DNA of 43,618 bases from an uncultured Maribacter sp. (GCA_938038975.1 CALHVP010000030.1:1-43618), one strand, 5' to 3'; numbered from the stretch's first letter, positions 8,089 to 17,957 are shown. Numbers and translations: made by a program. The notes: generated from the sequence alone by a model not told the origin.

Positions 8089-11000
8089 ATGTTTTCAAAG
8101 AACTTCCAAAAATGGGACACACTACTTGGGTGGACCGTATTTTTCATCGCATTCATCACCTATTTTATTACGGTAGAGCCGACCAATAGTTTTTGGGATG
8201 CCGGCGAATACATAGCAACTGCTGCTAAATTGCAAGTAGGTCACCCTCCAGGAGCTCCTCTACTTCAAATGATTGGCGCTTTTTTCTCCATGTTCGCAAC
8301 AGAACCTAGTCAAATAGCAATGATGGTTAATATGGTATCAGGTGTATCTAGTGCATTTACTATTTTGTTTATGTTCTGGACCATTACCAACCTGACCCAA
8401 AAACTAATGGATAAAGGGGAAGCTCTTACCAATAGTAAGGCTATCGCAATCTTAGGAAGCGGTATAATAGGTTCCCTAGCCTTTACATATTCAGATAGTT
8501 TTTGGTTTAATGCCGGCGAAACGGAAGTATATGCGACGGCTAGTTTTATAATGGCATTATTACTTTGGCTTGGCTTAAAATGGACAGATAATCTTAATGA
8601 CCCACGTGGAAATAGGTGGATTATATTAATATCATTTGTAGTTGGATTAACTTTTGGAGTACAATTTATGGGCTTTTTAGCTATTCCTTCTATTGGTCTG
8701 TTATACTATTTCAAAACCTATAAAACAACCACTGTAAAGAATTTTCTTTTAGCCAACATCGTTTCTATTGCAGTATTAATGTTGGTTTACAAATTTTCCT
8801 TAACCTATGTTTTAGTGCTATTTGGCTGGGGAGAAGTCTTTTTTGTAAACAGTATGGGACTACCTTTTAATTCTGGATCTATACTTATTGGCATTCTTTT
8901 TATAACTGCCTTTTACCTAGGTCTTAACTATACTCGGAAGAATAATTACAGAACAGGAAACCTTATTGTTCTTTGTATGATGTTTCTATTTCTTGGTTTC
9001 TCCTCTTGGATTATGTTGCCTATTCGTGCTAATGCGAATGTAGTTATTAATGAAAATAATCCTTCAGATGCTAGAGCACTTTTAGCCTATTATAATAGAG
9101 AGCAATATCCTGGTGTAGATAGTCCTGTTTATGGAAGCTACTACTCCGAAATGTTCGCTGAACAAGGTGAATCTAGAGATGGTAAACCAAAGTATGAAAA
9201 GGATTACACCTTAGGAAGGTATATTATCGTAAATAAATATAAAGACGCAGAACCAGGACCTAATCCCGAGCATGAAGGACTTTTGCCTAGAATGTGGAGC
9301 TCTCAAAATGCGGAGAACTATATGCGCTATTTTGGCCCATTAGATTTTAAAATCGTCAAGCCAAATGAAGAGTTGCGTAAAGCTGTTAATCAAGTAAAAA
9401 CAGGATTTGCAAACGGTGAAATTGATGCAGACCAATACATAAGTTTCCTTAAACGATTTGAAGATTTTATTGAAATAGAGCCACCTTCCGTTTGGGACAA
9501 CGTTAAGTACATGTTTGAATTCCAATTCAATTATATGTACTTACGCTATTTCATGTGGAATTTTGTTGGAAAGCAAAATGATGTTCAAGGCAGATACAAC
9601 AACAACGGAAACTGGCTTAGCGGTATTAAATTTATCGATAGTTGGCGTTTAGGAAGTCAGGAAAACCTGCCTAGTGATATTGAAAATAATAAAGGAAGAA
9701 ATACATATTTTTTCCTACCGCTTCTATTAGGGATTATTGGACTCGTTTTTCAGATTTCTAAAAACCCTAAGCAATTTTGGGTGTTATTAATTTTCTTTCT
9801 CTTTACCGGACTTGCAATACAATTCTACACAAACCCTTACATATTCCAACCTAGAGAAAGAGACTACTCCTTGGTAGGTTCTTTTTATGTATTTGCTCTA
9901 TGGATTGGCCTTGGTGTTTACGGCCTTTTTGATGGTTTTAAGGATTGGTTAGCCCCTAAAATACTCGCTCCCATTGTCGTAGTTGTATGCTTACTGGCAG
10001 TACCTACTGTAATGGCGGTACAAAATTGGGATGACCATGATCGCTCCAATCGCTTTACTGCAAACGCGTCAGCTAAGGCATATTTAGACTCCTGCCAAGA
10101 AGATGCAGGTGCCATAATTTTTACTATTGGAGATAATGACACCTTCCCACTCTGGTATGCTCAGGAAATAGAGGGCTACCGTACTGATGTTCGTGTCGTT
10201 TGTACCAGCCTTTTCGAAACAGATTGGTATGTAGACCAAATGAAAAATAAGGCCTACGAAAGCGACCCCATACCCTCACAAATAGAACACGAAAAATACA
10301 GACAAGGAAATAGAGATGTGCTATACTATCAAAAAGCAACTGATAACAGATGGTCTATTAAAGACTTTATGAACTGGATTGACAGTGATAAAAAGCAAAC
10401 CAAATTAAAATACTTATTCGAACAAAACGGACAGGACCCTAACAACTATGATGAGAACACTCAGAATATGGTGTACTATCCTACAGATAAAATTCGTGTT
10501 CAAGTAAATAAGAAAAACGTATTAGAAAGCGGATTGGTAAAAGCACAGGATTCTGCTCTAATAGTTGACTACATAGACATTAAACTTCCTGGTATCATTA
10601 CCAAAAAAAATATGATGATGTTAGACATCCTTGCTAACAATGATTGGAAAAGACCGCTTTACTTTTCTGGAGGTAGCTTTGATGATGCAGAATTTTTGTG
10701 GATGAAAGACTATTTACAATTAGACGGTATGGCCTACAAACTTGTACCCATTCTAACCGAGCGCCCAAACTCTTTTGATATGGGAAGAATAGATACCGAT
10801 TTAATGTATGGTATCGTTACCAAATGGGATTGGGGTAATTCTGGTAGTCCAGATATTTATCATGACACTCAGACTCGTATACAAAGTGTCTCCTATAGAT
10901 CAAACCTTGCTCGTTTAATGGAAGCTCTAATTAGAGAAAACAAGACAGACAAGGCAAAAGAAATTATAGAGATTTCTTTAACCAACATGCCAATTGATAA

Positions 11001-11424
11001 GTTTGGGTATTATAGTTTAGTGGAGCCTTTTGTAGATGGCTATTACAAAGTTGGAGAAACGGAAAAAGCACGTGGACTGTTCCATCAACTTAAAACGATA
11101 TACCAAGAACGTTTGGAATACTATGCCGGAACTAGTTTGGATGAGCAATACGGAAATATAGATGAGATTATTGCCGACATGGAAGCTTATAGAAGAAATA
11201 TAGATACCCTAATTAGAAATAACGATCGCGAAATGGCTGAAAAAGAAACACTTATTTTTAATGAATATATAGATAAGTTTCAACATTTCTACAAGGATGA
11301 AGATGATTTTGAATATCCCGAAGAAAGCATACAGTCTAATCCTGACATGCAGGACACGATTAAAATGGACAATACCAAAACCGGTGCTTTGGAAGATACA
11401 ACAGCCACCATCTTAGAAGAATAA
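8089..11424 (+). CDS. Large membrane glycosyltransferase-like protein, DUF2723/GT117 family
   Basis: The product is 1111 aa. The N-terminal half carries about a dozen hydrophobic helices. It opens with SFWDAGEYIATAAKLQVGHP in the first external loop, the DUF2723 signature, and its Asp/Glu resembles the catalytic acidic residues of protein O-mannosyltransferases. A second WFNAGETEVYATA segment lies near residue 145. The C-terminal half (from about 640) is soluble with DNDTFPLWYAQEIEGYRTDV and, near 960-1010, TPR-like helices. Bacteroidota carry this family widely. It is classed with GT-C enzymes and is thought to use lipid-linked sugars for protein or envelope glycosylation at the membrane; the acceptor is unknown. 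The gene stands alone with 188 nt of spacer upstream. Family assignment is good, biochemical activity is inferred. Confidence 0.85.
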   Translation: MFSKNFQKWDTLLGWTVFFIAFITYFITVEPTNSFWDAGEYIATAAKLQVGHPPGAPLLQMIGAFFSMFATEPSQIAMMVNMVSGVSSAFTILFMFWTITNLTQKLMDKGEALTNSKAIAILGSGIIGSLAFTYSDSFWFNAGETEVYATASFIMALLLWLGLKWTDNLNDPRGNRWIILISFVVGLTFGVQFMGFLAIPSIGLLYYFKTYKTTTVKNFLLANIVSIAVLMLVYKFSLTYVLVLFGWGEVFFVNSMGLPFNSGSILIGILFITAFYLGLNYTRKNNYRTGNLIVLCMMFLFLGFSSWIMLPIRANANVVINENNPSDARALLAYYNREQYPGVDSPVYGSYYSEMFAEQGESRDGKPKYEKDYTLGRYIIVNKYKDAEPGPNPEHEGLLPRMWSSQNAENYMRYFGPLDFKIVKPNEELRKAVNQVKTGFANGEIDADQYISFLKRFEDFIEIEPPSVWDNVKYMFEFQFNYMYLRYFMWNFVGKQNDVQGRYNNNGNWLSGIKFIDSWRLGSQENLPSDIENNKGRNTYFFLPLLLGIIGLVFQISKNPKQFWVLLIFFLFTGLAIQFYTNPYIFQPRERDYSLVGSFYVFALWIGLGVYGLFDGFKDWLAPKILAPIVVVVCLLAVPTVMAVQNWDDHDRSNRFTANASAKAYLDSCQEDAGAIIFTIGDNDTFPLWYAQEIEGYRTDVRVVCTSLFETDWYVDQMKNKAYESDPIPSQIEHEKYRQGNRDVLYYQKATDNRWSIKDFMNWIDSDKKQTKLKYLFEQNGQDPNNYDENTQNMVYYPTDKIRVQVNKKNVLESGLVKAQDSALIVDYIDIKLPGIITKKNMMMLDILANNDWKRPLYFSGGSFDDAEFLWMKDYLQLDGMAYKLVPILTERPNSFDMGRIDTDLMYGIVTKWDWGNSGSPDIYHDTQTRIQSVSYRSNLARLMEALIRENKTDKAKEIIEISLTNMPIDKFGYYSLVEPFVDGYYKVGETEKARGLFHQLKTIYQERLEYYAGTSLDEQYGNIDEIIADMEAYRRNIDTLIRNNDREMAEKETLIFNEYIDKFQHFYKDEDDFEYPEESIQSNPDMQDTIKMDNTKTGALEDTTATILEE

Positions 11425-11573
11425 GTAACCTATGAAATAATTGAAGTTAAGCCGGTACTATAAGGTATTTGGCTTTAGCATGATAAAGCATGGTTTTTGT
11501 TACCTTAACTCTATAGTTTGTACAATCAAGACCACTAATTGCAATTCAAATAACACAGGAATTCTGATATGCT

Positions 11574-11870
11574 CTAAGCATATTCACCTAAGATGCCAAT
11601 TAAGGTATTAGCATCCTGCTCACCACTTTGGCGCCAAACCATTTCACCCTTTTTGTAAATCATTAATGTTGGAAGACCTTTTACTCTTAAGGCTTGAGCT
11701 AGCTCTTTATTCTTATCAACATCAATTTTTATGACCTTACCCTTATCCCCCATTGCTGCGGCAACATCCCTTAAAACAGGATGCATAGCTGTAGACTGCT
11801 CATTCCATTCCGCATAAAAATCCAACAGGACAGGAATATTTAAATCTATAAGTTCACCAAATTTAGACAT
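11574..11870 (-). CDS. Thioredoxin-fold protein lacking the catalytic cysteines
   Basis: The product is 98 aa from ATG 11870; an in-frame TTG nine codons upstream (11897) is less likely. The thioredoxin fold is clear: PVLLDFYAEW, the alternating core KVIKIDVDKNKELAQALRV, the cis-proline segment KGLPTLMIYKKGE and a C-terminal helix. At the active site the usual W-C-G-P-C reads W22-N-E-Q-S26, and the protein contains no cysteine at all. It cannot catalyse dithiol exchange and more likely acts as a binding or scaffold protein. It has no signal peptide, so it is cytoplasmic. It lies between the GT117 gene and a metallophosphoesterase, with gaps that do not prove an operon. I believe similar cysteine-less copies exist in other flavobacteria, but that is from memory. 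Confidence 0.85.
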   Translation of the reverse strand: MSKFGELIDLNIPVLLDFYAEWNEQSTAMHPVLRDVAAAMGDKGKVIKIDVDKNKELAQALRVKGLPTLMIYKKGEMVWRQSGEQDANTLIGILGEYA

Positions 11871-11963
11871 AGTAATAGGCTTTACATTACGATTCAAATG
11901 TAGTAAAAATTGTTAAAACACAGTGGTTTACAACGTTTTTGTATAAGAACCCTACGGTTAAAG

Positions 11964-13193
11964 TCATGTTAATGATTTCTTTTTTAGGGTAATTACGGTG
12001 ATTTCTGGCCAAATACCTACTCTGCCTGGGTATCCTAAAAACCCAAAACCACGGTTAACATTGATAAACTGCTCCTTTTCCTTATAAATTCCTGCCCAGT
12101 GTTTATAACGCCATTTCACAGGACTCCATTTTATCCATCCTGGTATTTCTATTCCAAATTGCATTCCATGCGTATGCCCACTGAGGGTCAGGTGAAAATG
12201 TTTTTCATCGGGTACGACTTCTAGCTCCCAATGAGATGGATCATGACTCATGAGGATTTTAAAATCACTATTATCTATTTCCGAAACGGCTTTTTGTAAA
12301 TCTCCAGCTTTCTTAAAACCACCTTTACCCCAATTTTCTACTCCAATTAAAGCAATTTTATCCGCTCCTTTCCTAAGATACCTATGCTCATTTAGTAACA
12401 AATCAAAACCCATTTCTTTTTGCAGGTCTTTCAAATCTTGTAAGTTTTGTTCTTTTAGCTCTTCCGTTTCCCAAGGCACATAATCCCCATAATCATGATT
12501 CCCTAATACAGAAAACTTACCATCCTTTGCTTCCAAACTTGCAAACAAATCTGCCCATGGTTTCATCTCTTCCGTTTTGTTATTTACCATATCTCCGGTA
12601 AATAAAATCGAATCACTTTTCTGTTCATTAATTAGTGACACACCATATTCAATCATCTTTCTATTATCAAAACTTCCACTGTGTATGTCGGAAATCTGAG
12701 TAATTCGATACCCGTCAAAAGCATCTGGCAAATCATCAAACTCAAGGCTATATTTTAACACTTTAAAATTATATTTACCCTTGTACATACCATAAAGTAA
12801 CGCCCCAAAAGGAACAGCGGCTAAACCGAGTGCAAGAATACTTAGAAAACGCCTACGTTGTGGTAAGCTAAATTCACGAGAAATACCAAAAAACTTTGTA
12901 TATACTCCAGAAATAAACCTAAATATATCTTCTGAAAAAAGAAACAGTATTGTTATTAGCTTAAATGTAAGTATCGTAAGTAGAAAACCAAAAGCATAGC
13001 TCTTTGAAACACTAAGCACTCTGCCTACCTCTTCTCCTGCAGTAAATTGATAAATAAAATTAACAAGTACTAAGGCCGCAATAGAAAGGTATACATAATA
13101 GACCCATGGTTGGCGAGCAACTGTTTTTAAGGCTTGAAGCACATAAAAACTCAACCCAATATAAATAAGCACCAATAACACCCAACGTAACAT
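11964..13193 (-). CDS. Membrane-anchored calcineurin-like metallophosphoesterase (YkuE/YaeI-like)
   Basis: The product is 409 aa. Three or four N-terminal hydrophobic helices (within residues 1-140) are followed by a metallophosphoesterase domain with every metal-binding block present: D169-I-H171, G-D201-M, GNHD (231-234), SHD around H317, and GHTH (339-342). Such proteins hydrolyse phosphomonoesters or diesters; YkuE-type members act on membrane-associated substrates. The substrate here is unknown. The gene ends in TGA, one of the few TGA stops in the window, and that matters when judging the TGA in rpoN. It is 56 nt upstream of cutC's 3' end on the same strand, so the two could be cotranscribed. 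Confidence 0.9.
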   Translation of the reverse strand: MLRWVLLVLIYIGLSFYVLQALKTVARQPWVYYVYLSIAALVLVNFIYQFTAGEEVGRVLSVSKSYAFGFLLTILTFKLITILFLFSEDIFRFISGVYTKFFGISREFSLPQRRRFLSILALGLAAVPFGALLYGMYKGKYNFKVLKYSLEFDDLPDAFDGYRITQISDIHSGSFDNRKMIEYGVSLINEQKSDSILFTGDMVNNKTEEMKPWADLFASLEAKDGKFSVLGNHDYGDYVPWETEELKEQNLQDLKDLQKEMGFDLLLNEHRYLRKGADKIALIGVENWGKGGFKKAGDLQKAVSEIDNSDFKILMSHDPSHWELEVVPDEKHFHLTLSGHTHGMQFGIEIPGWIKWSPVKWRYKHWAGIYKEKEQFINVNRGFGFLGYPGRVGIWPEITVITLKKKSLT

Positions 13194-13249
13194 AGCTTTT
13201 TTTTTACAAAGATATTTGTACTAAGTGAACTCCTGAGTCTTTTTTCGTT

Positions 13250-13972
13250 TTATTTAACGGCGTTAACCACAGATGAGATGATTGTTTGATTAGAAATCAT
13301 AACTCCATTATCGTGCAAAAAGGAAGCTGAATTCATAGAAACCTTAGGCTCACCATAAATAGTATTCGCATATCTAGCAGCAGAAAGGTGAACGGCTTTG
13401 AAGCCCTTATTCTTAAACTGGTTTACGTTTAGTTCGTTAATCCCTGAACCCGGCATAACCGTACAATGCTTCGCATGCTGTTGTAGTTTACACAATAAGT
13501 CTAGACCTAATGGCGCAGCTGGTTTTTGCCCTGAACTTAAAATATAATCAACACCCAGAATTTCTAACTCCTCTAACGTTTTATAAGCATCTTTCACCCA
13601 ATCAAAAGCCCTATGAAAAGTAAACTTCATGTCCCCTGCAGCTTCAATCAATTCCTTTGTGCCTTTCTTATCTAAAGAATAATCGGAATGTAAAGCACCC
13701 GAAACAACTCCATCAAATCCCAATTCCTTACAAATCTCAATATTCATTTTCATGATATTAAATTCATGATCGGAAAACGTAAAATCTCCGCTACGAGGCC
13801 TAATTAAAACATGAATTGGAATCTGTACTTTCTCTCTAACCATATTTAATAAACCATATGAAGGTGTAATACCTCCAACAGCAAGCTCAGAACACAGCTC
13901 AATACGATCTGCACCTGCTGCTTGAGCATTTAAAGCGGATTGCAAGGAATTGGCACAGACTTCTACAAGCAT
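13250..13972 (-). CDS. cutC: CutC family protein (copper homeostasis protein)
   Basis: The 240-aa product is a TIM-barrel protein of normal family length. Signatures are EVCANSLQSALNAQAAGADR at the N-terminus, the RIELCSELAVGGITPSYGL block, IHVLIRPRSGDF, and TFHRAFD in the middle. Bacterial CutC was linked to copper tolerance, but the biochemical role is unclear. The start codon lies only 40 nt from that of the divergent glycosylasparaginase, so the promoters must be compact or overlap. In that gap TACTTTTA (minus, 13999-13992) and TATATTTA (plus, 13978-13985) are one-mismatch -7 boxes. No signal peptide is present, so it is cytoplasmic. Confidence 0.93.
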   Translation of the reverse strand: MLVEVCANSLQSALNAQAAGADRIELCSELAVGGITPSYGLLNMVREKVQIPIHVLIRPRSGDFTFSDHEFNIMKMNIEICKELGFDGVVSGALHSDYSLDKKGTKELIEAAGDMKFTFHRAFDWVKDAYKTLEELEILGVDYILSSGQKPAAPLGLDLLCKLQQHAKHCTVMPGSGINELNVNQFKNKGFKAVHLSAARYANTIYGEPKVSMNSASFLHDNGVMISNQTIISSVVNAVK

Positions 13973-14012
13973 ATTCTTATATTTAGAGTCCTAAAAGTAA
14001 ACAACCCAAGCA

Positions 14013-15011
14013 ATGAAAAGAAGAAAGTTTCTCAAAAATTCGAGTACTGCAACAGCAGCTATAGTCGCAACTCCATTTTTAACTTCCTGTCAAGACACGC
14101 CAAAAGCTTCAGAAGTAACAGTTATACCCGAAACGAAAGTGAACTTCCCCATTGTAATCTGTACATGGAATTTTCTAAACGCTTCAGCAAAAGCTTGGGA
14201 GATACTCAATGCCGGCGGCACTTCCTTAGACGCAATTGAACAAGGTGTGAAAATAGAAGAAGACGATACAACCAACCAAACCGTTGGCACAGGTGGCAGG
14301 CCAGATAGAGATGGCAATGTAACATTGGACGCTTGCATTATGGACAAGGAAGGGAACTGCGGTGCCGTACTTGCCATGGAAAACATAGCTAATCCTATTT
14401 CTGTGGCGCGAAAGGTTATGGAAGACACACCACATGTTATGCTTGCAGGCAAGGGAGCAGAACAATTTGCTTACGAAAAAGGGTTTGAAAAAGTAAATCT
14501 ACTTACAGAACAGTCTAGATTGGAATGGTTGGAGTGGAAAAAAACATCAGAATACAAACCTATCATCAATATAGAAAACCATGACACTATTGGGATGCTT
14601 GCCATTGACCAAAATGGAGATATTGCTGGCGGATGTACCACAAGTGGCATGGGTTATAAAATGGCTGGGCGTGTAGGTGACTCACCAATTATAGGAGCGG
14701 GTCTTTTTGTGGATAACGAAGTTGGCGGAGCAACTGCAACCGGAGTTGGAGAAGAGGTAGTACGTACAGTGGGTAGCTTTTTAATTGTTGAATTAATGAG
14801 ACAAGGCAAATCTCCTCAAGAAGCATGTGAAGAGGGTGTAAAACGAATCATGGCAAAGAACGAAGGCCGAAACGACTTTCAAATTGGCTTTATCGCTATC
14901 AATAAAAAAGGAGAAACTGGCGGCTACTGCGTACAACCAGGATTTTCGTATCGCACATATTCAAAGGAAGGACATGTTAACAATGCATCCGAAAGTTATT
15001 TAACTCCATAG
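14013..15011 (+). CDS. Tat-exported N4-(beta-N-acetylglucosaminyl)-L-asparaginase (glycosylasparaginase)
   Basis: The product is 332 aa. The N-terminus has a twin-arginine motif (RRKFLK, residues 3-8) and a lipobox LTSC with Cys26, so it is likely Tat-exported and lipidated. The Ntn-hydrolase core is clear: TVGTGGRPDRDG, and the autocleavage site HDTIGM with catalytic Thr192, then GCTTSGMGYKMAGRVGDSPI and GAGLFVDNEVGGATATG. The precursor self-cleaves before Thr192 into alpha and beta chains, and the enzyme cleaves GlcNAc-Asn bonds left after N-glycoprotein breakdown. The classic bacterial example comes from the related Elizabethkingia. Export suggests scavenging of glycoasparagines in the periplasm. 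It is divergent from cutC. Confidence 0.93.
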   Translation: MKRRKFLKNSSTATAAIVATPFLTSCQDTPKASEVTVIPETKVNFPIVICTWNFLNASAKAWEILNAGGTSLDAIEQGVKIEEDDTTNQTVGTGGRPDRDGNVTLDACIMDKEGNCGAVLAMENIANPISVARKVMEDTPHVMLAGKGAEQFAYEKGFEKVNLLTEQSRLEWLEWKKTSEYKPIINIENHDTIGMLAIDQNGDIAGGCTTSGMGYKMAGRVGDSPIIGAGLFVDNEVGGATATGVGEEVVRTVGSFLIVELMRQGKSPQEACEEGVKRIMAKNEGRNDFQIGFIAINKKGETGGYCVQPGFSYRTYSKEGHVNNASESYLTP

Positions 15012-15069
15012 CAAAATCTGTATTCTAAAAAAAAGAGAACAATAGGTTTCCTTGACAGCTACAGTGCAG

Positions 15070-15077
15070 TAATTTTG
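15070..15077 (+). promoter_or_regulatory. -7 box of polA
   Basis: TAATTTTG is an exact TAnnTTTG match, with a TTTCCTTG block 16-23 nt upstream. The leader to ATG 15123 is about 40 nt. Confidence 0.55.
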
Positions 15078-15122
15078 TAAACAAACTTCGTAATTTTAAC
15101 CCCTTAGCGACAACTCACACCA

Positions 15123-17957
15123 ATGGCAGAACAAAAAAGACTATTCCTACTAGACGCTTATGCATTAATTTTTAGAGGCTACTACGCGTTGATAAAAAAT
15201 CCGCGAATCAATTCCAAAGGCATGGACACCAGTGCAATCATGGGGTTCATGAACTCTTTGTTTGATGTTATTAAGCGTGAAAAACCAGACCACTTAGCTG
15301 TATGTTTTGACAAGGGGGGAAGCGCAGAACGAACAGAACTATTTCCAGAATATAAAGCAAATAGAGATGCTACTCCAGATGCCATTAAAATTGCAGTACC
15401 ATATATTCAAGATATTTTAAAGGCGATGCATATTCCTTCCGTCGTATTAGAAGGGTGGGAAGCAGATGATATCATTGGAACTTTAGCTAAACAAGCGGAA
15501 AAAGAGGATTACAAAGTATTTATGGTAACGCCAGATAAAGATTTTGGTCAGTTAGTTTCAGAAAATATTTTCATGTACAGACCTGCCAGAATGGGTAATG
15601 GAATAGAAATTTGGGGAATTCCTGAGATACAAAAACGTTTTGGAGTAGAACGTCCAGAACAAGTCATAGATTACTTAGGAATGATGGGAGATGCCAGTGA
15701 TAACATCCCTGGTTTACCTGGTGTAGGTGATAAAACGGCACGAAAATTCATTGCTGAATATGGCACAATGGAAGGGCTATTGAAAAATACTGATAAGCTT
15801 AAAGGTGCTATGAAGCTAAAGGTTGAAGCCAATAAAGAATTAGGGCTTCTTTCTAAAAAGTTAGCAACCATCTGTTTAGAAGTTGACGTAACTTTTGATG
15901 CAAAGGATTATGAGATGTCAGTTCCAAATAACGAAAAAGTTCAAGAAATTTTTGAAGAACTAGAGTTTAGAAGACTTAAAGATCAATTCATAAAGATATT
16001 CTCAACCGAGGAAGAAACAGCTGTTACTGAAGTTACAGGCAATGAAACGACTAAAAAAGTCTCCTCTTCTGCCGGAAGTGGTCAATTTTCCCTGTTTGGA
16101 GGAGATGGAGCTTCACCAGCAACTATTGTAGACAGTTCTAGTAGAAAAACTATAAAAGATATTGCTCATTCCTATCAAAGTGTTGCACCAGGAATGGCTA
16201 TGAAACTGTTTTTACAAAATCTACTAAAACAATCTTCTGTATGTTTTGATACGGAAACTACAGGACTTAATCCGTTAACCGCAGAACTTGTAGGTATTGC
16301 CTTTAGCTGGGAAGCTACCAAAGGTTTTTACATTCCATTTCCTGAAGACAAGGAAGAAGCTCAAAACTTAATTGAAGAATTAAGACCGTTCTTTGAGTCC
16401 GAAAGCACTGAAAAGATTGGCCAGAACCTAAAGTATGATATCAAAGTATTAGATAAGTACAATGTAAAAGTAAAAGGAAGGTATTTTGATACTATGTTGG
16501 CGCACTACCTTATTAATCCAGATATGCGCCACAATATGGATGTCCTAGCGGAAACCTATTTAAACTACTCCCCTGTTTCCATTACGGAACTCATCGGTAA
16601 AAAAGGAAAGAACCAGTTGTCTATGCGTGATGTTCCGTTAGAAAAAATAACAGAATATGCGGTTGAAGACGCGGATATCACCTTTCAGCTAGCACAACAA
16701 TTTAGACCTGAATTAGCAGAAGCTAAAACAGATGGATTGTTTAAAGACATAGAAATTCCACTATTACGAGTACTTGCAGATATGGAATTAGAAGGTATAA
16801 ACTTAGATGAAAAGTTTCTAAATTCTCTCTCCTCAGATTTAAATAACGACATAGCTTCGTTAGAGAAAAAAATATATGAAGCCGCTGATGAAGAATTCAA
16901 CATAGGCTCCCCAAAACAACTTGGAGAAATACTTTTTAACAAGTTAAAACTAGTAGACAAGCCTAAAAAGACAAAAACAGGTCAGTTTTCCACTGCCGAA
17001 GATGTGCTTTCCTATTTAGCTAAAGATCATGAAATCATTAAGAATGTACTTGATTACCGCGGGCTTTCAAAATTGAAAAGCACCTATGTAGATGCACTCC
17101 CTTTACAAGTAGAAGAAAGCACTAAAAGAGTACATACAGACTATATGCAAACAGTAGCTGCTACCGGAAGGTTAAGCAGTAACAACCCGAACTTACAGAA
17201 CATACCTATTAGAACGGAACGCGGTAGACAAGTACGAAAAGCATTTATACCAAGAAATGAGGACTATACCCTACTAGCAGCGGATTACTCCCAGATAGAA
17301 TTACGGATTATTGCCGCTTTGAGCGAGGAAACCACCATGATTGAAGCCTTCAAAAATGGAGAAGATATTCACTCCTCCACGGCATCAAAGGTCTTTAATG
17401 TACCAATTGAGGAAGTTACTAGAGAACAGCGTGGTAATGCTAAAACAGTAAATTTTGGAATTATCTACGGTGTATCTGCCTTTGGCCTAAGCAATCAAAC
17501 AGATTTATCCAGGTCAGAAGCAAAGGAACTTATAGACACCTATTACAAAACATACCCAAAACTGAGAAGTTACATGAGCGAGCAAGTGAATTTTGCGCGT
17601 GACAATGGTTATGTACAAACTGTTTTAGGCCGTCGTCGTTATTTAAAAGATATTAACGGAAGTAATGCTATAGTTCGTGGAGCTGCAGAACGCAATGCGG
17701 TAAATGCACCTATTCAAGGCTCGGCAGCGGATATTATTAAAATTGCCATGATCAATATCCACAGAAAATTAGAGGAAGGTAATTACAAATCAAAAATGCT
17801 CTTACAAGTACATGATGAATTGGTGTTTGATATTTACAAACCAGAGTTAGAGGAACTAAAGACCATGATAAAGTCTGAGATGGAGCAAGCCTACACCATG
17901 GCTGTTCCTCTAGATGTGGAAGTAGGCTTGGGAGAGAATTGGTTGGAGGCGCATTAG
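15123..17957 (+). CDS. polA: DNA polymerase I
   Basis: The product is 944 aa, full length. The N-terminal 5' nuclease (about 1-290) has GWEADDIIGTLA, VTPDKDFGQLV and GDASDNIPGLPGVGDKTA. A 3'-5' exonuclease domain (about 360-545) keeps all three motifs: FDTETTG (about 376), NLKYD and YAVEDAD. Proofreading is therefore predicted active, unlike in many Bacteroidota and Gram-positive PolA proteins where it is degenerate. The polymerase domain has motif A DYSQIELRI (about 721), motif B RGNAKTVNFGIIYG and motif C VHDELVFD (about 896). It acts in Okazaki fragment maturation and gap repair. It stands alone behind a TAnnTTTG promoter. Confidence 0.98.
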   Translation: MAEQKRLFLLDAYALIFRGYYALIKNPRINSKGMDTSAIMGFMNSLFDVIKREKPDHLAVCFDKGGSAERTELFPEYKANRDATPDAIKIAVPYIQDILKAMHIPSVVLEGWEADDIIGTLAKQAEKEDYKVFMVTPDKDFGQLVSENIFMYRPARMGNGIEIWGIPEIQKRFGVERPEQVIDYLGMMGDASDNIPGLPGVGDKTARKFIAEYGTMEGLLKNTDKLKGAMKLKVEANKELGLLSKKLATICLEVDVTFDAKDYEMSVPNNEKVQEIFEELEFRRLKDQFIKIFSTEEETAVTEVTGNETTKKVSSSAGSGQFSLFGGDGASPATIVDSSSRKTIKDIAHSYQSVAPGMAMKLFLQNLLKQSSVCFDTETTGLNPLTAELVGIAFSWEATKGFYIPFPEDKEEAQNLIEELRPFFESESTEKIGQNLKYDIKVLDKYNVKVKGRYFDTMLAHYLINPDMRHNMDVLAETYLNYSPVSITELIGKKGKNQLSMRDVPLEKITEYAVEDADITFQLAQQFRPELAEAKTDGLFKDIEIPLLRVLADMELEGINLDEKFLNSLSSDLNNDIASLEKKIYEAADEEFNIGSPKQLGEILFNKLKLVDKPKKTKTGQFSTAEDVLSYLAKDHEIIKNVLDYRGLSKLKSTYVDALPLQVEESTKRVHTDYMQTVAATGRLSSNNPNLQNIPIRTERGRQVRKAFIPRNEDYTLLAADYSQIELRIIAALSEETTMIEAFKNGEDIHSSTASKVFNVPIEEVTREQRGNAKTVNFGIIYGVSAFGLSNQTDLSRSEAKELIDTYYKTYPKLRSYMSEQVNFARDNGYVQTVLGRRRYLKDINGSNAIVRGAAERNAVNAPIQGSAADIIKIAMINIHRKLEEGNYKSKMLLQVHDELVFDIYKPELEELKTMIKSEMEQAYTMAVPLDVEVGLGENWLEAH

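Noticed and set aside
11871-11897. TTG start extending the thioredoxin-like protein by nine residues
   Set aside because: ATG 11870 gives a start suited to the fold; the extension adds no recognisable element. It remains possible.
15123-17957. Possible loss of proofreading in PolA
   Set aside because: All three exonuclease motifs (DTE, NLKYD, YAVED) are present.
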